Assembly (NCBI GenBank): GCA_903872075.1
Contig: CAIQJF010000085.1
Location: 1 to 57,755, forward strand
DNA length: 57,755 bases
DNA from: an uncultured Caulobacteraceae bacterium
GTDB lineage: Bacteria; Pseudomonadota; Alphaproteobacteria; Caulobacterales; Caulobacteraceae
Direction: 5' to 3'
Both the position numbers and the translations under genes were made by a program. Position 1 is the first letter of the stretch; every line of letters begins with the position of its first letter. The notes beneath the pieces were generated by a model. That model was not told where the DNA came from. It saw nothing but the letters and a program-made list of their open reading frames with translations, and did no database searches. Positions 1-7,002 of the stretch are shown here, in pieces.

Positions 1-1253
1 ACATCGACAGCCGCATTGAAATGGCCATGGGGGCCCTGCGCTGCCCGCCGGATGACTGGGATGTCACCAACCTCTCCGGGGGGGAAAAACGTCGCGTGGC
101 TCTGGCCCGTCTGCTCCTGTCAAAGCCCGACATGCTGCTGCTCGATGAGCCGACCAACCATCTGGATGCCGAATCCGTGGCCTGGTTGCAGCACCATCTG
201 GAAAACTTCCCCGGCTGCGTCATCCTTGTGACCCACGACCGCTATTTCCTGGATCAGGTGACCAAGTGGACCCTGGAGCTCGATCGCGGCAAGGGCATCC
301 CCTATGAGGGCAACTATTCGGCCTGGCTGGAGCAGAAGGAAAAGCGCGTCCGCCAGGAGCAGAGCGAGAGCGAAGCCCGCCAGCGCGCCATGGCGCGGGA
401 GCTGGAGTGGGTGCGGTCCTCGGCCAAGGCCCGTCAGGCCAAGAGCAAGGCGCGTCTGGCCGCCTATGACGAGATGGTCAACGAGCAGGAACGCGAGAAG
501 CAGTCGTTCGCCACCATCCAGATCCTGCCTGGGCCGCGCCTGGGCAATGTGGTGATCGAGGTGGAGGGGCTGGAGAAGGAATACGGCGACAAGGTTCTGT
601 TCAAGGACCTGACGTTCCGCCTGCCGCCCAACGGCATCGTCGGCGTGATCGGGCCCAACGGGGCCGGCAAGTCGACTCTGTTCAAGCTGATCACCGGCCA
701 GGAGACGCCCGACCAGGGCAAGATTCGCCTGGGGGAGACGGTGAAGCTGGCCTATGTGGACCAGAGCCGCGACGACCTGAACCCCGACGACACGGTGTGG
801 AAGGCGATCAGCGGCGGGCTGGACATCATCAAGGTGGGCAACCGCGAGATCGTCAGCCGCAGCTATGTGGGCTCGTTCAATTTCAAGGGCGGCGATCAGC
901 AGAAGAAGGTCGGCCTGTTGTCGGGGGGCGAGCGCAACCGCGTTCACCTGGCCAAGACCCTGACCACGGGCGGCAATGTGATCCTGCTCGACGAACCGAC
1001 CAACGACCTGGACATCGAGACCCTGCAGAACCTGGAGGACGCGCTGGAGCAGTTCGCCGGCTGCGCCGTGGTGATCAGCCACGACCGCTGGTTCCTCGAC
1101 CGGCTGTGCACGCACATCCTGGCCTTCGAAGGCGACAGCCATGTGGAATGGTTCGAGGGCAACTTCGAAGCCTATGAGGAAGACAAGAAGCGCCGCCTGG
1201 GCGCGGACAGCCTGATCCCGAAGCGGATCAAGTTCCAGAAGTTCGGAAGGTAG
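1..1253 (+). CDS. ettA: Energy-dependent translational throttle protein EttA (ABC-F), 5'-truncated
   Basis: The reading frame is open from the left window edge (in-frame codons from base 3), so the start and roughly the first 140 residues lie outside. What remains is the second half of ABC domain 1, with signature [13 protein letters not shown] and Walker [13 protein letters not shown] charged helical linker with many K/R/E residues follows. ABC domain 2 is complete, with Walker [10 protein letters not shown], signature [13 protein letters not shown] and Walker [12 protein letters not shown]. Two ABC cassettes joined by such a linker and no membrane segments define ABC-F proteins. The ending (residues [12 protein letters not shown]) is what I expect of EttA. 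EttA binds the ribosomal E site and gates entry into elongation according to the ATP/ADP ratio. Cytoplasmic; a housekeeping gene. Confidence 0.93.
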   Translation, partial: IDSRIEMAMGALRCPPDDWDVTNLSGGEKRRVALARLLLSKPDMLLLDEPTNHLDAESVAWLQHHLENFPGCVILVTHDRYFLDQVTKWTLELDRGKGIPYEGNYSAWLEQKEKRVRQEQSESEARQRAMARELEWVRSSAKARQAKSKARLAAYDEMVNEQEREKQSFATIQILPGPRLGNVVIEVEGLEKEYGDKVLFKDLTFRLPPNGIVGVIGPNGAGKSTLFKLITGQETPDQGKIRLGETVKLAYVDQSRDDLNPDDTVWKAISGGLDIIKVGNREIVSRSYVGSFNFKGGDQQKKVGLLSGGERNRVHLAKTLTTGGNVILLDEPTNDLDIETLQNLEDALEQFAGCAVVISHDRWFLDRLCTHILAFEGDSHVEWFEGNFEAYEEDKKRRLGADSLIPKRIKFQKFGR

Positions 1254-1267
1254 GGGCGCAGAGCGAC

Positions 1268-1510
1268 ATGCCTGTCGTTCTGCGCCTCGAAGGCTTCACC
1301 TTCTTTTTCTATTCGAACGAGGGGAACCCGCGCGAACCGGTGCACATCCATGTTCGTCGTGGCCGGGACGAAGCAAAGTTCTGGCTTCGGAAAGAAGTGG
1401 CTGTGGCGTATAATGAGGGTCTGACCGCGCGCGACCTGAACCGCGTCGGCCGTATCGTGCAGGATCACCGCGACCTGTTCGAAAGGGCATGGCATGAGCA
1501 TTTCGCCTAA
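1268..1510 (+). CDS. DUF4160 domain protein
   Basis: An 80-residue protein matching the DUF4160 pattern: an N-terminal PVVLRLEGFTFFFYSNEG strand followed by an EPVHIHV motif, where the histidines of H-I-H are the family hallmark. It lies 14 nt after ettA and overlaps the DUF2442 gene by 17 nt, so the two are translated together. DUF4160/DUF2442 pairs recur in bacterial genomes and have been suggested to be TA-like, but no activity can be read from the sequence. No signal peptide or membrane segment is visible. The family call is firm; the function is unknown. Confidence 0.8.
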   Translation: MPVVLRLEGFTFFFYSNEGNPREPVHIHVRRGRDEAKFWLRKEVAVAYNEGLTARDLNRVGRIVQDHRDLFERAWHEHFA

Positions 1511-1742
1511 GACCGTGAGGCTGGACGACGATTGCCTCTGGGTCGATCTGGAAGACGGCCGGACAATCGGCGTTCCGCTGGCCTGGTTTCCACGTCTGCT
1601 GCGCGCGACGCCGGAACAGAGGCTGGCGTTCGAATTGAGCCGCCGGGGCATCCATTGGGAAGCCCTGGACGAGGACATTTCCGTCGCCGCCCTGCTCAGT
1701 GGGCATGGCGACATGACCCGGTCCGCAGAGGTCGCGGCCTAA
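1494..1742 (+). CDS. DUF2442 domain protein
   Basis: An 82-residue protein with the DUF2442 layout: an early strand with D-D-CLWV-L-DGR, the signature VPLAWFPRL, and a C-terminal IHWEALDEDISV segment with the conserved W-x-x-L-D-E-D-I. It starts inside the 3' end of the DUF4160 gene (17-nt overlap), which argues for translational coupling. DUF2442 folds as a small domain often found next to DUF4160. A two-gene unit, possibly antitoxin-like, is an inference from genome context rather than from motifs. Confidence 0.8.
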   Translation: MSISPKTVRLDDDCLWVDLEDGRTIGVPLAWFPRLLRATPEQRLAFELSRRGIHWEALDEDISVAALLSGHGDMTRSAEVAA

Positions 1743-1744
1743 GT

Positions 1745-2533
1745 TCATTCCCGCGGGTCAGGGTCGCCGGTGTCCTGGAGTATGGGAACCCGGCTAGGGG
1801 CGGTGAAATCCGAACAGCGGGGCCGGGTGAAGGGCGGGTTCGGCGCCCAGCCGTCGCCCGCCCAGCGGCGCCAGTCGGGCTTGAGCATCAGGTCGGCGCA
1901 GAGGTGTTCGACGATGTCGCGCAGGGGCAGGCCTTCGATGTCGTCATAGGCCTCGTCGCAGAGCAGGCGCTCCTCAAGGGCGTGGATGAGGATGTCGTGA
2001 TCCTCGGGATCGCCGATCTCGCGGTCGGCCGCCTCGCGCACCAGCTGGCGAACGCGGGCCTTTGCGCCGCTCTTGAGCGGGCTGAAGGGATCGTTGTCCA
2101 CGGCTTCACGCTCTTTTTCGGCCGCCGCGCGCCGGGTCTCGGCTTTGGCGATCTCGCCGGCGAGGCGGGCGGCGAGCGCGTCTTCGAGCTTCGCCTCCAG
2201 GGTGAGGGTGAGGCGGACGATGCGGGTGAGTTTGGCCAGGGTCTCGGCCGGATCGCGGCGCGGGGCGGCGGGGGGCGCGGCGGCGGCGTCGGTCTTGTCG
2301 TGGGCGTCGGCGGGGTTAGCCTCCGCCTCCAGCGCCTGGATCCCGTGGCGGACGGCGGCGCGGGTGTAGGCCATGACCAGATCGGTCACTTCGCGCAGGA
2401 TGGCGAGGCGTTCTTCGGCGCGGTTGGTCAGGGGATCGGGGGCGTGGGTGTCGTTCGCGGCGCGTTCGGCCGCGTCCGCCGCCGGGTCGGGGGCGTCAAT
2501 CGGCGGCAGGGGGTGGAACGCGTTGGCGTGCAT
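1745..2533 (-). CDS. Hypothetical protein with coiled-coil centre, probably leaderless
   Basis: A 262-residue protein I do not recognise. The N-terminus is proline/alanine rich. Residues around 30-60 form an amphipathic helix (ERLAILREVTDLVMAYTRAA). The middle is an Ala/Glu/Arg-rich stretch predicted to be a coiled coil. The C-terminal third is acidic and ends in a low-complexity tail. The ORF could extend to 2602, but ATG 2533 is preferred because a promoter (TTGACT-N17-AACTAT on this strand) places transcription start at or next to this A. There is no Shine-Dalgarno sequence, so the mRNA is probably leaderless. The same operator-like element lies upstream of the DUF5675 gene at 15.6 kb. It converges on the DUF2442 gene with 2 nt between stops. 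Confidence 0.65.
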   Translation of the reverse strand: MHANAFHPLPPIDAPDPAADAAERAANDTHAPDPLTNRAEERLAILREVTDLVMAYTRAAVRHGIQALEAEANPADAHDKTDAAAAPPAAPRRDPAETLAKLTRIVRLTLTLEAKLEDALAARLAGEIAKAETRRAAAEKEREAVDNDPFSPLKSGAKARVRQLVREAADREIGDPEDHDILIHALEERLLCDEAYDDIEGLPLRDIVEHLCADLMLKPDWRRWAGDGWAPNPPFTRPRCSDFTAPSRVPILQDTGDPDPRE

Positions 2534-2540
2534 GGGTGGA

Positions 2541-2569
2541 ATAGTTGCATATCGCAATTGTTGAGTCAA
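2541..2569 (-). promoter_or_regulatory. Promoter with TTGC-N5-GCAA operator-like element
   Basis: On the minus strand a -35 TTGACT (2564-2569) and a -10 AACTAT (2541-2546) are 17 nt apart. Between and over them lies the inverted repeat TTGC-N5-GCAA (2545-2557). The +1 predicted 7-8 nt past the -10 coincides with the A of ATG 2533. The extended pattern ATAGTTGC-N5-GCAAT-N2-TTGA (plus-strand reading) recurs at 15637-15660. A repressor bound here would occlude RNA polymerase. Confidence 0.6.
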
Positions 2570-2936
2570 TAGGGTTGGGAGGGTGGCGTCGCGCCTCCCC
2601 ATCAGAACCGGCTGATTGTCGAAGAGCCCTCGCCCCGGCGGAGAAGCGGCATTTGGCCTTGGCGCAAAGAGGGGCGCGCGCGCGCTCCGCCAGGGTGGTT
2701 AGAGTGATCTGCATTGACTCAAGCGGACCTTAACGAGGTCCGCCTCGGGCTTCTGGCGTTTGCCGTGCGGCTTCCTAAAATTCACCCATGACTGTGCCGC
2801 CCAACCTGAGCCGAATGAAAGGTACCTATAAATTTGAGGATGTGGGTCGCCCGCGGGTGTAGGGGGCTGCCAGTCGGCGGCAGATGCAGCAGGGCCTCTC
2901 GCTATCGGCAACGTTCATGCTAACAGTTAACGTGAC
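2570..2936. other. Intergenic stretch with no recognisable gene
   Basis: No ORF with protein-like composition, tRNA or repeat was found. Two small structures are visible. One is a hairpin GCGGACCT-TAACG-AGGTCCGC (2723-2743, perfect 8-bp stem) without a following T run, so it is a weak terminator candidate at best. The other is an inverted repeat ACGTT (2911-2915)/AACGT (2929-2933) just before the EVE-HNH start at 2937, a possible operator. Base composition becomes clearly more A/T-rich towards 2936, marking the left border of the nuclease island. Confidence 0.5.
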
Positions 2937-3929
2937 ATGCAGCAGTTCTGGTGGGTTAACCACAATCAGACCGCCCGCCAAGAGATTGACGGGCAATACC
3001 TTTGGTCTCCTAAGACGGAGAGCAATGGCTCGCGCAGCGAGTTTTACAACAACATGCGACGGGCAGTTCCCGGCGACTTGGTGCTTTCGTACGCAGGTCA
3101 AGCCGTTAGGTATGTGGGTCGGGTCGTGGATTTTGCATTCACGGCTCCGAAGCCGGCGGAGTTTGGCAACACGGGCGGAAATTGGAGCCTCGATGGCTGG
3201 CTGTTGCCGGTCTTCTGGACACCTCTCGGCCCGCCAGTGCGGCCGAAGGAGTTCATCGCAAGTCTGCGTCCACTGCTGCCGCAGCGCTATTCGCCCATCA
3301 ATCTCGCTTCTGGAGCGGGTAACCAAAAAGCTTATCTCGCCGCCATTCCAAAAACGGTGTTCGATCTCGTAGTTAGTCGGTCAAGTTACAACGACGAAGC
3401 ACTGCTATTCGGCGGGTCGAACAGCTTAACGTTCGAAGTAGTCGTAGATAAGATAGAAGATATCATCGAGAGTCACATTCGCGAGGATCGGAACCTCGAA
3501 GACACGGTGAAACAAAGCGTGGTTTTGGCGCGAAGGGGCCAGGGGCGGTTTCGCACAAATGTCGAATCGATCGAAAAGTCATGTCGGCTGACGGGAGTGA
3601 CCAATCCCACGCTGCTCATTGCAAGTCATATCAAACCATGGCGGCTGTGTGAGACGGCGCACGAGCGGTTAGACGGAATGAACGGCCTCTTGCTGACACC
3701 TGATGCCGACCTACTGTTTGACCGAGGCTTCATTAGTTTTGACGATGATGGCGCAGTCAGAGTTTCGCCGCGTATCGATCGGACAGACCTTCGCCGGCTT
3801 GGGTTCGATCAATTGGCGTGGGAGCCAAACGGGTTTGCCGAAATGCCTGCGGCTTGGGAGGTTTCGGCGTTCCCGACGGAGCGTCGCGGCTATCTAGCGT
3901 TCCATCGGACTCAAGTTTTCATCAACTAG
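2937..3929 (+). CDS. EVE/PUA-like domain-HNH endonuclease (putative modification-dependent restriction enzyme)
   Basis: A 330-residue protein. Residues 1 to about 140 look like an EVE/PUA-type fold: an opening FWWVNHNQT strand, then an R-R-A-V-P-GD-LVLSY-G segment typical of EVE domains that read modified bases. The C-terminal half is an HNH nuclease, with LIASHIKPWR (first His), ERLDGMNGLLL (Asn) and DLLFDRGFISF. This C-terminal pattern is common in stand-alone HNH restriction-like enzymes. Fusions of EVE with HNH are known type IV (modified-DNA-specific) nucleases, so cleavage of modified phage DNA is a reasonable prediction. The start has no Shine-Dalgarno sequence, but the EVE strand begins immediately after it. 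The gene is A/T-rich for this genome (for example 23 of 60 bases are G/C in 3421-3480), indicating recent transfer. Confidence 0.8.
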   Translation: MQQFWWVNHNQTARQEIDGQYLWSPKTESNGSRSEFYNNMRRAVPGDLVLSYAGQAVRYVGRVVDFAFTAPKPAEFGNTGGNWSLDGWLLPVFWTPLGPPVRPKEFIASLRPLLPQRYSPINLASGAGNQKAYLAAIPKTVFDLVVSRSSYNDEALLFGGSNSLTFEVVVDKIEDIIESHIREDRNLEDTVKQSVVLARRGQGRFRTNVESIEKSCRLTGVTNPTLLIASHIKPWRLCETAHERLDGMNGLLLTPDADLLFDRGFISFDDDGAVRVSPRIDRTDLRRLGFDQLAWEPNGFAEMPAAWEVSAFPTERRGYLAFHRTQVFIN

Positions 3930-3946
3930 GCGGACTTCTATTCTAG

Positions 3947-3962
3947 ACAAAAATCGTTTTGT
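3947..3962. promoter_or_regulatory. A/T-rich inverted repeat between the two nuclease genes
   Basis: ACAAAA-ATCG-TTTTGT, a perfect 6-bp-arm inverted repeat in the 83-bp A/T-rich gap after the EVE-HNH gene and 50 nt before the methyltransferase-HNH gene. It could be an operator or a weak hairpin. No convincing -35/-10 pair could be fixed around it. Confidence 0.3.
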
Positions 3963-4012
3963 GTTGATCTTAGAATGCCGAATACATCGAAAAGGGTGTC
4001 ATACTACCAGAA

Positions 4013-5761
4013 ATGGGTCCCATGAGTTCACAGGACGAGATCATTTCGACCTACGACAACGGTGTCGCTGAGTTCGTGGCCCGATTTGAAGGCCTGTCTC
4101 CGACGCAACAGTGGGGCCCCGTTCGGGACCTGATCCCGGTCAAGCCCGGCGCATTGGCGCTGGACATAGGGGCCGGGACGGGCCGGGACGCAGGTTGGCT
4201 ACAGTCACTCGGGCTGGATGTCATCGCTGCCGAACCTTCTGAGGCGATGCGGCGCGAAGGGGCCTACCGGCATGCCGGATTGCGCTGGGTCGATGACCGG
4301 CTGCCGGAGTTGTCCAGTGTCCACCGACTGGGCCTGAGCTTCGACTTCATTCTGCTAAGCGCTGTATGGATGCACCTGCGGCCGAACGAAAGGCCGCGCG
4401 CGTTCCGAAAGATGGCGACCCTACTCAAGCCGGGCGGGGTGATGGTGCTCACGTTGCGCCACGGGCCTAGCCCGCCCGATCGACCGATGTACGACGTGTC
4501 GCTCGGCGAGGTTGAAGCGCTGGCGCGCGACCACGGACTCGGTGTCGTTCGGGTGGCTGATCAGGCTGATCTCATGGGCCGCTTCGAGGTGTCGTGGACG
4601 ATCATCTGCCTTCGCCTGCCGGATGACGGTTCAATGGGCTTGCCCCTGGTTCGCGGCGTGATCCTGAACGACAGTAAGTCTGCGACGTACAAACTGGGGC
4701 TGCTTCGCGCTGTGGCAAAGGTTGCGGACGCCGCGCCGTCTCTCGCGTCGGCGGCTCCCGGAGAGGCGGACCGGGTCGAGATTCCGTTGGGGCTTGTCGC
4801 CCTGAACTGGATCCGCAGCTATCTGCCCCTGGTTCGTGCGCAACTGCCCCAAATGCCAAAGAACCGCGGCCCGGAAGGCCTCGGCTTCGCGAAGGCGGGC
4901 TTCAGGGCGCTGATGGCTCTCAACTTCGCGCCGCAAGATCTTCGTCTGGGCGCAAGCTTCACCGGCGAACGGGCCGCGGCGGTGGCGGCCGCCCTGGCGG
5001 AATCCTGCGATACTATCGTCAATCAGCCGGTCCGATTCACCACGCTACCGAACTCAACCGCTAAGGTCTTCGAGCCTAGCCGCCGGCGGGTGAACGTTCG
5101 GGGCGCCGTGGAGCTGACGCCCGAATTTCTAGCGGAGTCGGGCACGCTCTCGGTTCCGGGGACGCTTTGGCGAACCATGCTTCGTCTGGGCACGTGGATC
5201 GAACCCGTGCTGCTCGCCGAGTGGACGAGGCTCACCCGTGACTACGCTGAACACATGGGCGTGGTCCTCGCCCCCGGTCAGGTTGAGGCCAACCTCGTCT
5301 GGCAGGAACCAGCGCGCGACACCGGTCTGGCGCGCGCGGTGGCGCAACGTGTCTGGCAAGCCGGGTCTCCGATCGTCTGCGTCTGGTCGGGCACCCGTTT
5401 AACCCGGGCGAATTTGGATATCGATCACACCTTGCCCTGGTCGGCGTGGCCCTGCGGCGACCTTTGGAATCTCGCACCCTCGCTTCGCGATTTGAACCAG
5501 CACAAGAAGCGGGATCGCCTGCCGACCGCGGTGGCGCTGGCCCACGCCCGGGAGCCGATGATCAAATGGTGGGAGCAGGCCTGGGAGGCGGACCCGGCCC
5601 TGGCGCGCCGTTTCGCGTCCGAGGCGCGAGCGGCCCTACCCCTTGATGGTGAAGCGACGCCTGACGCTATTTTTGCCGGCCTTGAATGGCGTCGCCTGCG
5701 CGTTCAGCAAGATCAGCAGGCGCCCGAATGGGCGGGCCTGCATCCGGCGACATCCATTTAG
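4013..5761 (+). CDS. SAM-dependent methyltransferase-HNH endonuclease fusion
   Basis: A 582-residue protein. Residues about 10-200 form a class I SAM methyltransferase: motif I LDIGAGTGRDAGWL at about residues 50-63, an acidic D-V-I-A-A-E-P after strand 2, and LLKPGGVMVLT. A central region (about 205-440) has conserved-looking blocks (ILNDSKSATYKLGLLRA, LPLGLVALNW-like) and no fold I can name. The C-terminus (about 450-515) is an HNH module: CVWSG, IDHTLPWSAWP, DLWNLAPS, NQHKKRDRLP, giving the H, N and H/K positions. A second zinc-knuckle Cys pair is absent. Start is ATG 4013 or ATG 4022; neither has a good ribosome site. The stop overlaps the convergent GST stop. It probably acts on nucleic acid, but whether the methyltransferase modifies DNA is unknown. 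It adjoins the EVE-HNH gene. Confidence 0.8.
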   Translation: MGPMSSQDEIISTYDNGVAEFVARFEGLSPTQQWGPVRDLIPVKPGALALDIGAGTGRDAGWLQSLGLDVIAAEPSEAMRREGAYRHAGLRWVDDRLPELSSVHRLGLSFDFILLSAVWMHLRPNERPRAFRKMATLLKPGGVMVLTLRHGPSPPDRPMYDVSLGEVEALARDHGLGVVRVADQADLMGRFEVSWTIICLRLPDDGSMGLPLVRGVILNDSKSATYKLGLLRAVAKVADAAPSLASAAPGEADRVEIPLGLVALNWIRSYLPLVRAQLPQMPKNRGPEGLGFAKAGFRALMALNFAPQDLRLGASFTGERAAAVAAALAESCDTIVNQPVRFTTLPNSTAKVFEPSRRRVNVRGAVELTPEFLAESGTLSVPGTLWRTMLRLGTWIEPVLLAEWTRLTRDYAEHMGVVLAPGQVEANLVWQEPARDTGLARAVAQRVWQAGSPIVCVWSGTRLTRANLDIDHTLPWSAWPCGDLWNLAPSLRDLNQHKKRDRLPTAVALAHAREPMIKWWEQAWEADPALARRFASEARAALPLDGEATPDAIFAGLEWRRLRVQQDQQAPEWAGLHPATSI

Positions 5762-6390
5762 GCGCGACGTGCATCTTCGGGCGGCCTCGCCTCCGCCCCC
5801 GCGATCTTCATCGCCCTCACATACGCCGGCCTCCGGCTGATCCGCGCCACATAGGCCCGCGCGTGGGGCAGGTCGTCGCGGGCGCCCAGCATGCGGGGCG
5901 AGCGCAGGCAGTAGTGGCTCATGAGGTCGGCGGCGGTGAAGTCGTCGCCGGTCAGATAGGGCCGTTGGCTCAGCGTCTGTTCCAGGTGGCGGGCGTAGCC
6001 GTCCTCGCGCCGTTGGATGAAGCCGGCGATGGGGCCCTCGGTCTGGCCGGCCAGGGCCAGTTTGGCGAAGAACAGGCCCAGGATGTTGTTGTTGAAATGC
6101 ATCCAATAGACATAGTCGTAATGGTTCGGCGCGCCCGGGGCCACGGTCAGCCGCCCGCCGGCGTGGGTGTGGCAGATGTGCTCGACGATGGCCGCGGATT
6201 CGCTCAGCATCCGCTCGCCGTCCTGAACCACCGGCGCGGTGGCGGCCGGGTGCAGGGCCAGGTAGGACGCCGGCGCCGCGCCGTCGGGCCCGCGCGTGTG
6301 CCAGACCAGCTCATAGGGCAGGCCCAGCTCCTCCATCAGCCAGACGATGCGATCGGACTGCGAGACGCCGAGGTGGTGGATGGTGAGCAC
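5758..6390 (-). CDS. Glutathione S-transferase family protein
   Basis: A 210-residue soluble protein with a thioredoxin-like N-terminal domain (strand MLTIHHLG, helix SQSDRIVWLMEELGLPYELV, cis-Pro region TAPVVQDGE, then LSESAAIVEHI where E-S contacts glutathione). An all-helical C-terminal domain carries DDFTAADLMSHYC, the usual N-capping D of GST-C. Length matches the family. The start is GTG at 6390; a decayed second copy of the 5' end at 6845-6922 begins with ATG at the same codon, supporting this start. The 3' end overlaps the methyltransferase-HNH stop by 4 nt in convergent orientation. Probable role: conjugation or detoxification of an electrophile; substrate unknown. Confidence 0.88.
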   Translation of the reverse strand: MLTIHHLGVSQSDRIVWLMEELGLPYELVWHTRGPDGAAPASYLALHPAATAPVVQDGERMLSESAAIVEHICHTHAGGRLTVAPGAPNHYDYVYWMHFNNNILGLFFAKLALAGQTEGPIAGFIQRREDGYARHLEQTLSQRPYLTGDDFTAADLMSHYCLRSPRMLGARDDLPHARAYVARISRRPAYVRAMKIAGAEARPPEDARRA

Positions 6391-6432
6391 GGGGCGGCTT
6401 TCGGGGTTGGAGGGGTAGGCGACGTGGTCGCC

Positions 6433-6486
6433 TTAGAAGCCGGTGAACAGCCGATCGAGCGCCCAAAGGACGTCGAACGGCGTCGG
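6433..6486 (-). pseudogene. CcdB toxin C-terminal remnant
   Basis: Directly after the CcdA-like stop, in the same frame, come 17 codons ending PFDVLWALDRLFTGF-stop. This resembles the final helix of CcdB, where alphaproteobacterial members end like ALD-LL-GF. The rest of the toxin (about 85 codons, including the start) is absent, so this is the tail left by a deletion that removed the gyrase poison. Assignment is from the terminal motif and the position after ccdA. Confidence 0.55.
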
Positions 6487-6657
6487 TCACCAGCGACGCA
6501 TGTCTTCGCCGAAAAGGCCTCGCTCGGCGACGCGGGTATTGTGGATCCGGATCGCCTCGGCGTTCTCCCGGGCCCAATGCTGAGCTCGCTCGTCCGCCGC
6601 GCGGGCCTGCTCGGCGAGGTCTCCGTCGATGTCGACACGCATCTCGATCTTGCCCAT
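6487..6657 (-). CDS. ccdA: CcdA-family antitoxin, shortened, without intact toxin
   Basis: A 56-residue ORF. The start MGKIEMRVDIDGDLAEQARA matches the DNA-binding N-terminus of CcdA-type antitoxins. The end WARENAEAIRIHNTRVAERG then LFGEDMRRW matches the toxin-binding tail (W-x-E-N-A-E-A-I-x-x-x-N-x-R-V-x-E-x-G-L). The usual middle helix linking them (about 20 residues) is missing, so the gene has probably also suffered an internal in-frame deletion. No clear ribosome site precedes ATG 6657. With CcdB reduced to its last codons, this is a relic or an orphan antitoxin. Confidence 0.6.
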   Translation of the reverse strand: MGKIEMRVDIDGDLAEQARAADERAQHWARENAEAIRIHNTRVAERGLFGEDMRRW

Positions 6658-6724
6658 TGGGACAGCCTACATCATCGCTCGATCGCTCGCCAACCGGCCG
6701 TGACCCGAACAGCACCACCTCGCT

Positions 6725-6830
6725 CCAGAGGCCTGTCAGGACGTTGCACTCTGGGTTCGGGCCAGTGCCCGTGGCCTGCGAGAATGCGCCCATGCAGCAT
6801 GGCCGCGGCGCTCTGGCGGCCGGACATCGC
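6725..6830 (-). pseudogene. Fragment of a second TetR-family gene (3' end)
   Basis: This segment aligns with the 3' end of the intact TetR gene (8051-8150), including the shared block CACTCTGGGTTCGGGCCA and the codons for AAMLH-RIL followed by the terminal T-Q-S-A. A 1-nt loss between the two blocks shifts the frame. Only the last 30 or so codons and a few downstream bases are preserved. It is a relic of a duplicated or recombined paralogue. Confidence 0.6.
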
Positions 6831-6844
6831 GACGTGACCCGGTC

Positions 6845-6922
6845 TTAGGGCAGGACCCGTTCTTCCATCAGCCAGACGATGCGATCGGACTGTGAGACGC
6901 CGAGGTGGTGGAGGGTGAGCAT
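6845..6922 (-). pseudogene. Fragment of a second GST gene (5' end)
   Basis: Encodes 25 residues: MLTLHHLGVSQSDRIVWLME followed by ERVLP-stop. The first 21 are nearly identical to the N-terminus of the intact GST (5758-6390), and the DNA differs at only a few positions over about 60 nt. The homology stops abruptly after the first helix, where it meets the TetR fragment. Together they show a rearranged duplicate with the ccdA relic between the two GST copies. Confidence 0.7.
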
Positions 6923-6951
6923 GGGCCTACGCTATCCGTCCCCATGGCTAT

Positions 6952-6993
6952 TTGCAAAGGCGCCGGTCGGCGGTTATTATTCTTCCTGAGGAG
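6952..6993 (+). promoter_or_regulatory. Promoter and ribosome site of the DUF433/DUF5615 module
   Basis: A -35 TTGCAA (6952-6957), 17-nt spacer and -10 TATTAT (6975-6980) are followed by a strong Shine-Dalgarno GAGGAG (6988-6993), 9 nt before ATG 7003. This is one of the best-formed promoters in the window. Confidence 0.6.
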
Positions 6994-7002
6994 AAGATTT
7001 AA

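Noticed and set aside
2723..2743. Hairpin GCGGACCT-TAACG-AGGTCCGC as a terminator
   Set aside because: Perfect 8-bp stem but no T run and no gene ending just before it on either strand; recorded only within the intergenic entry.
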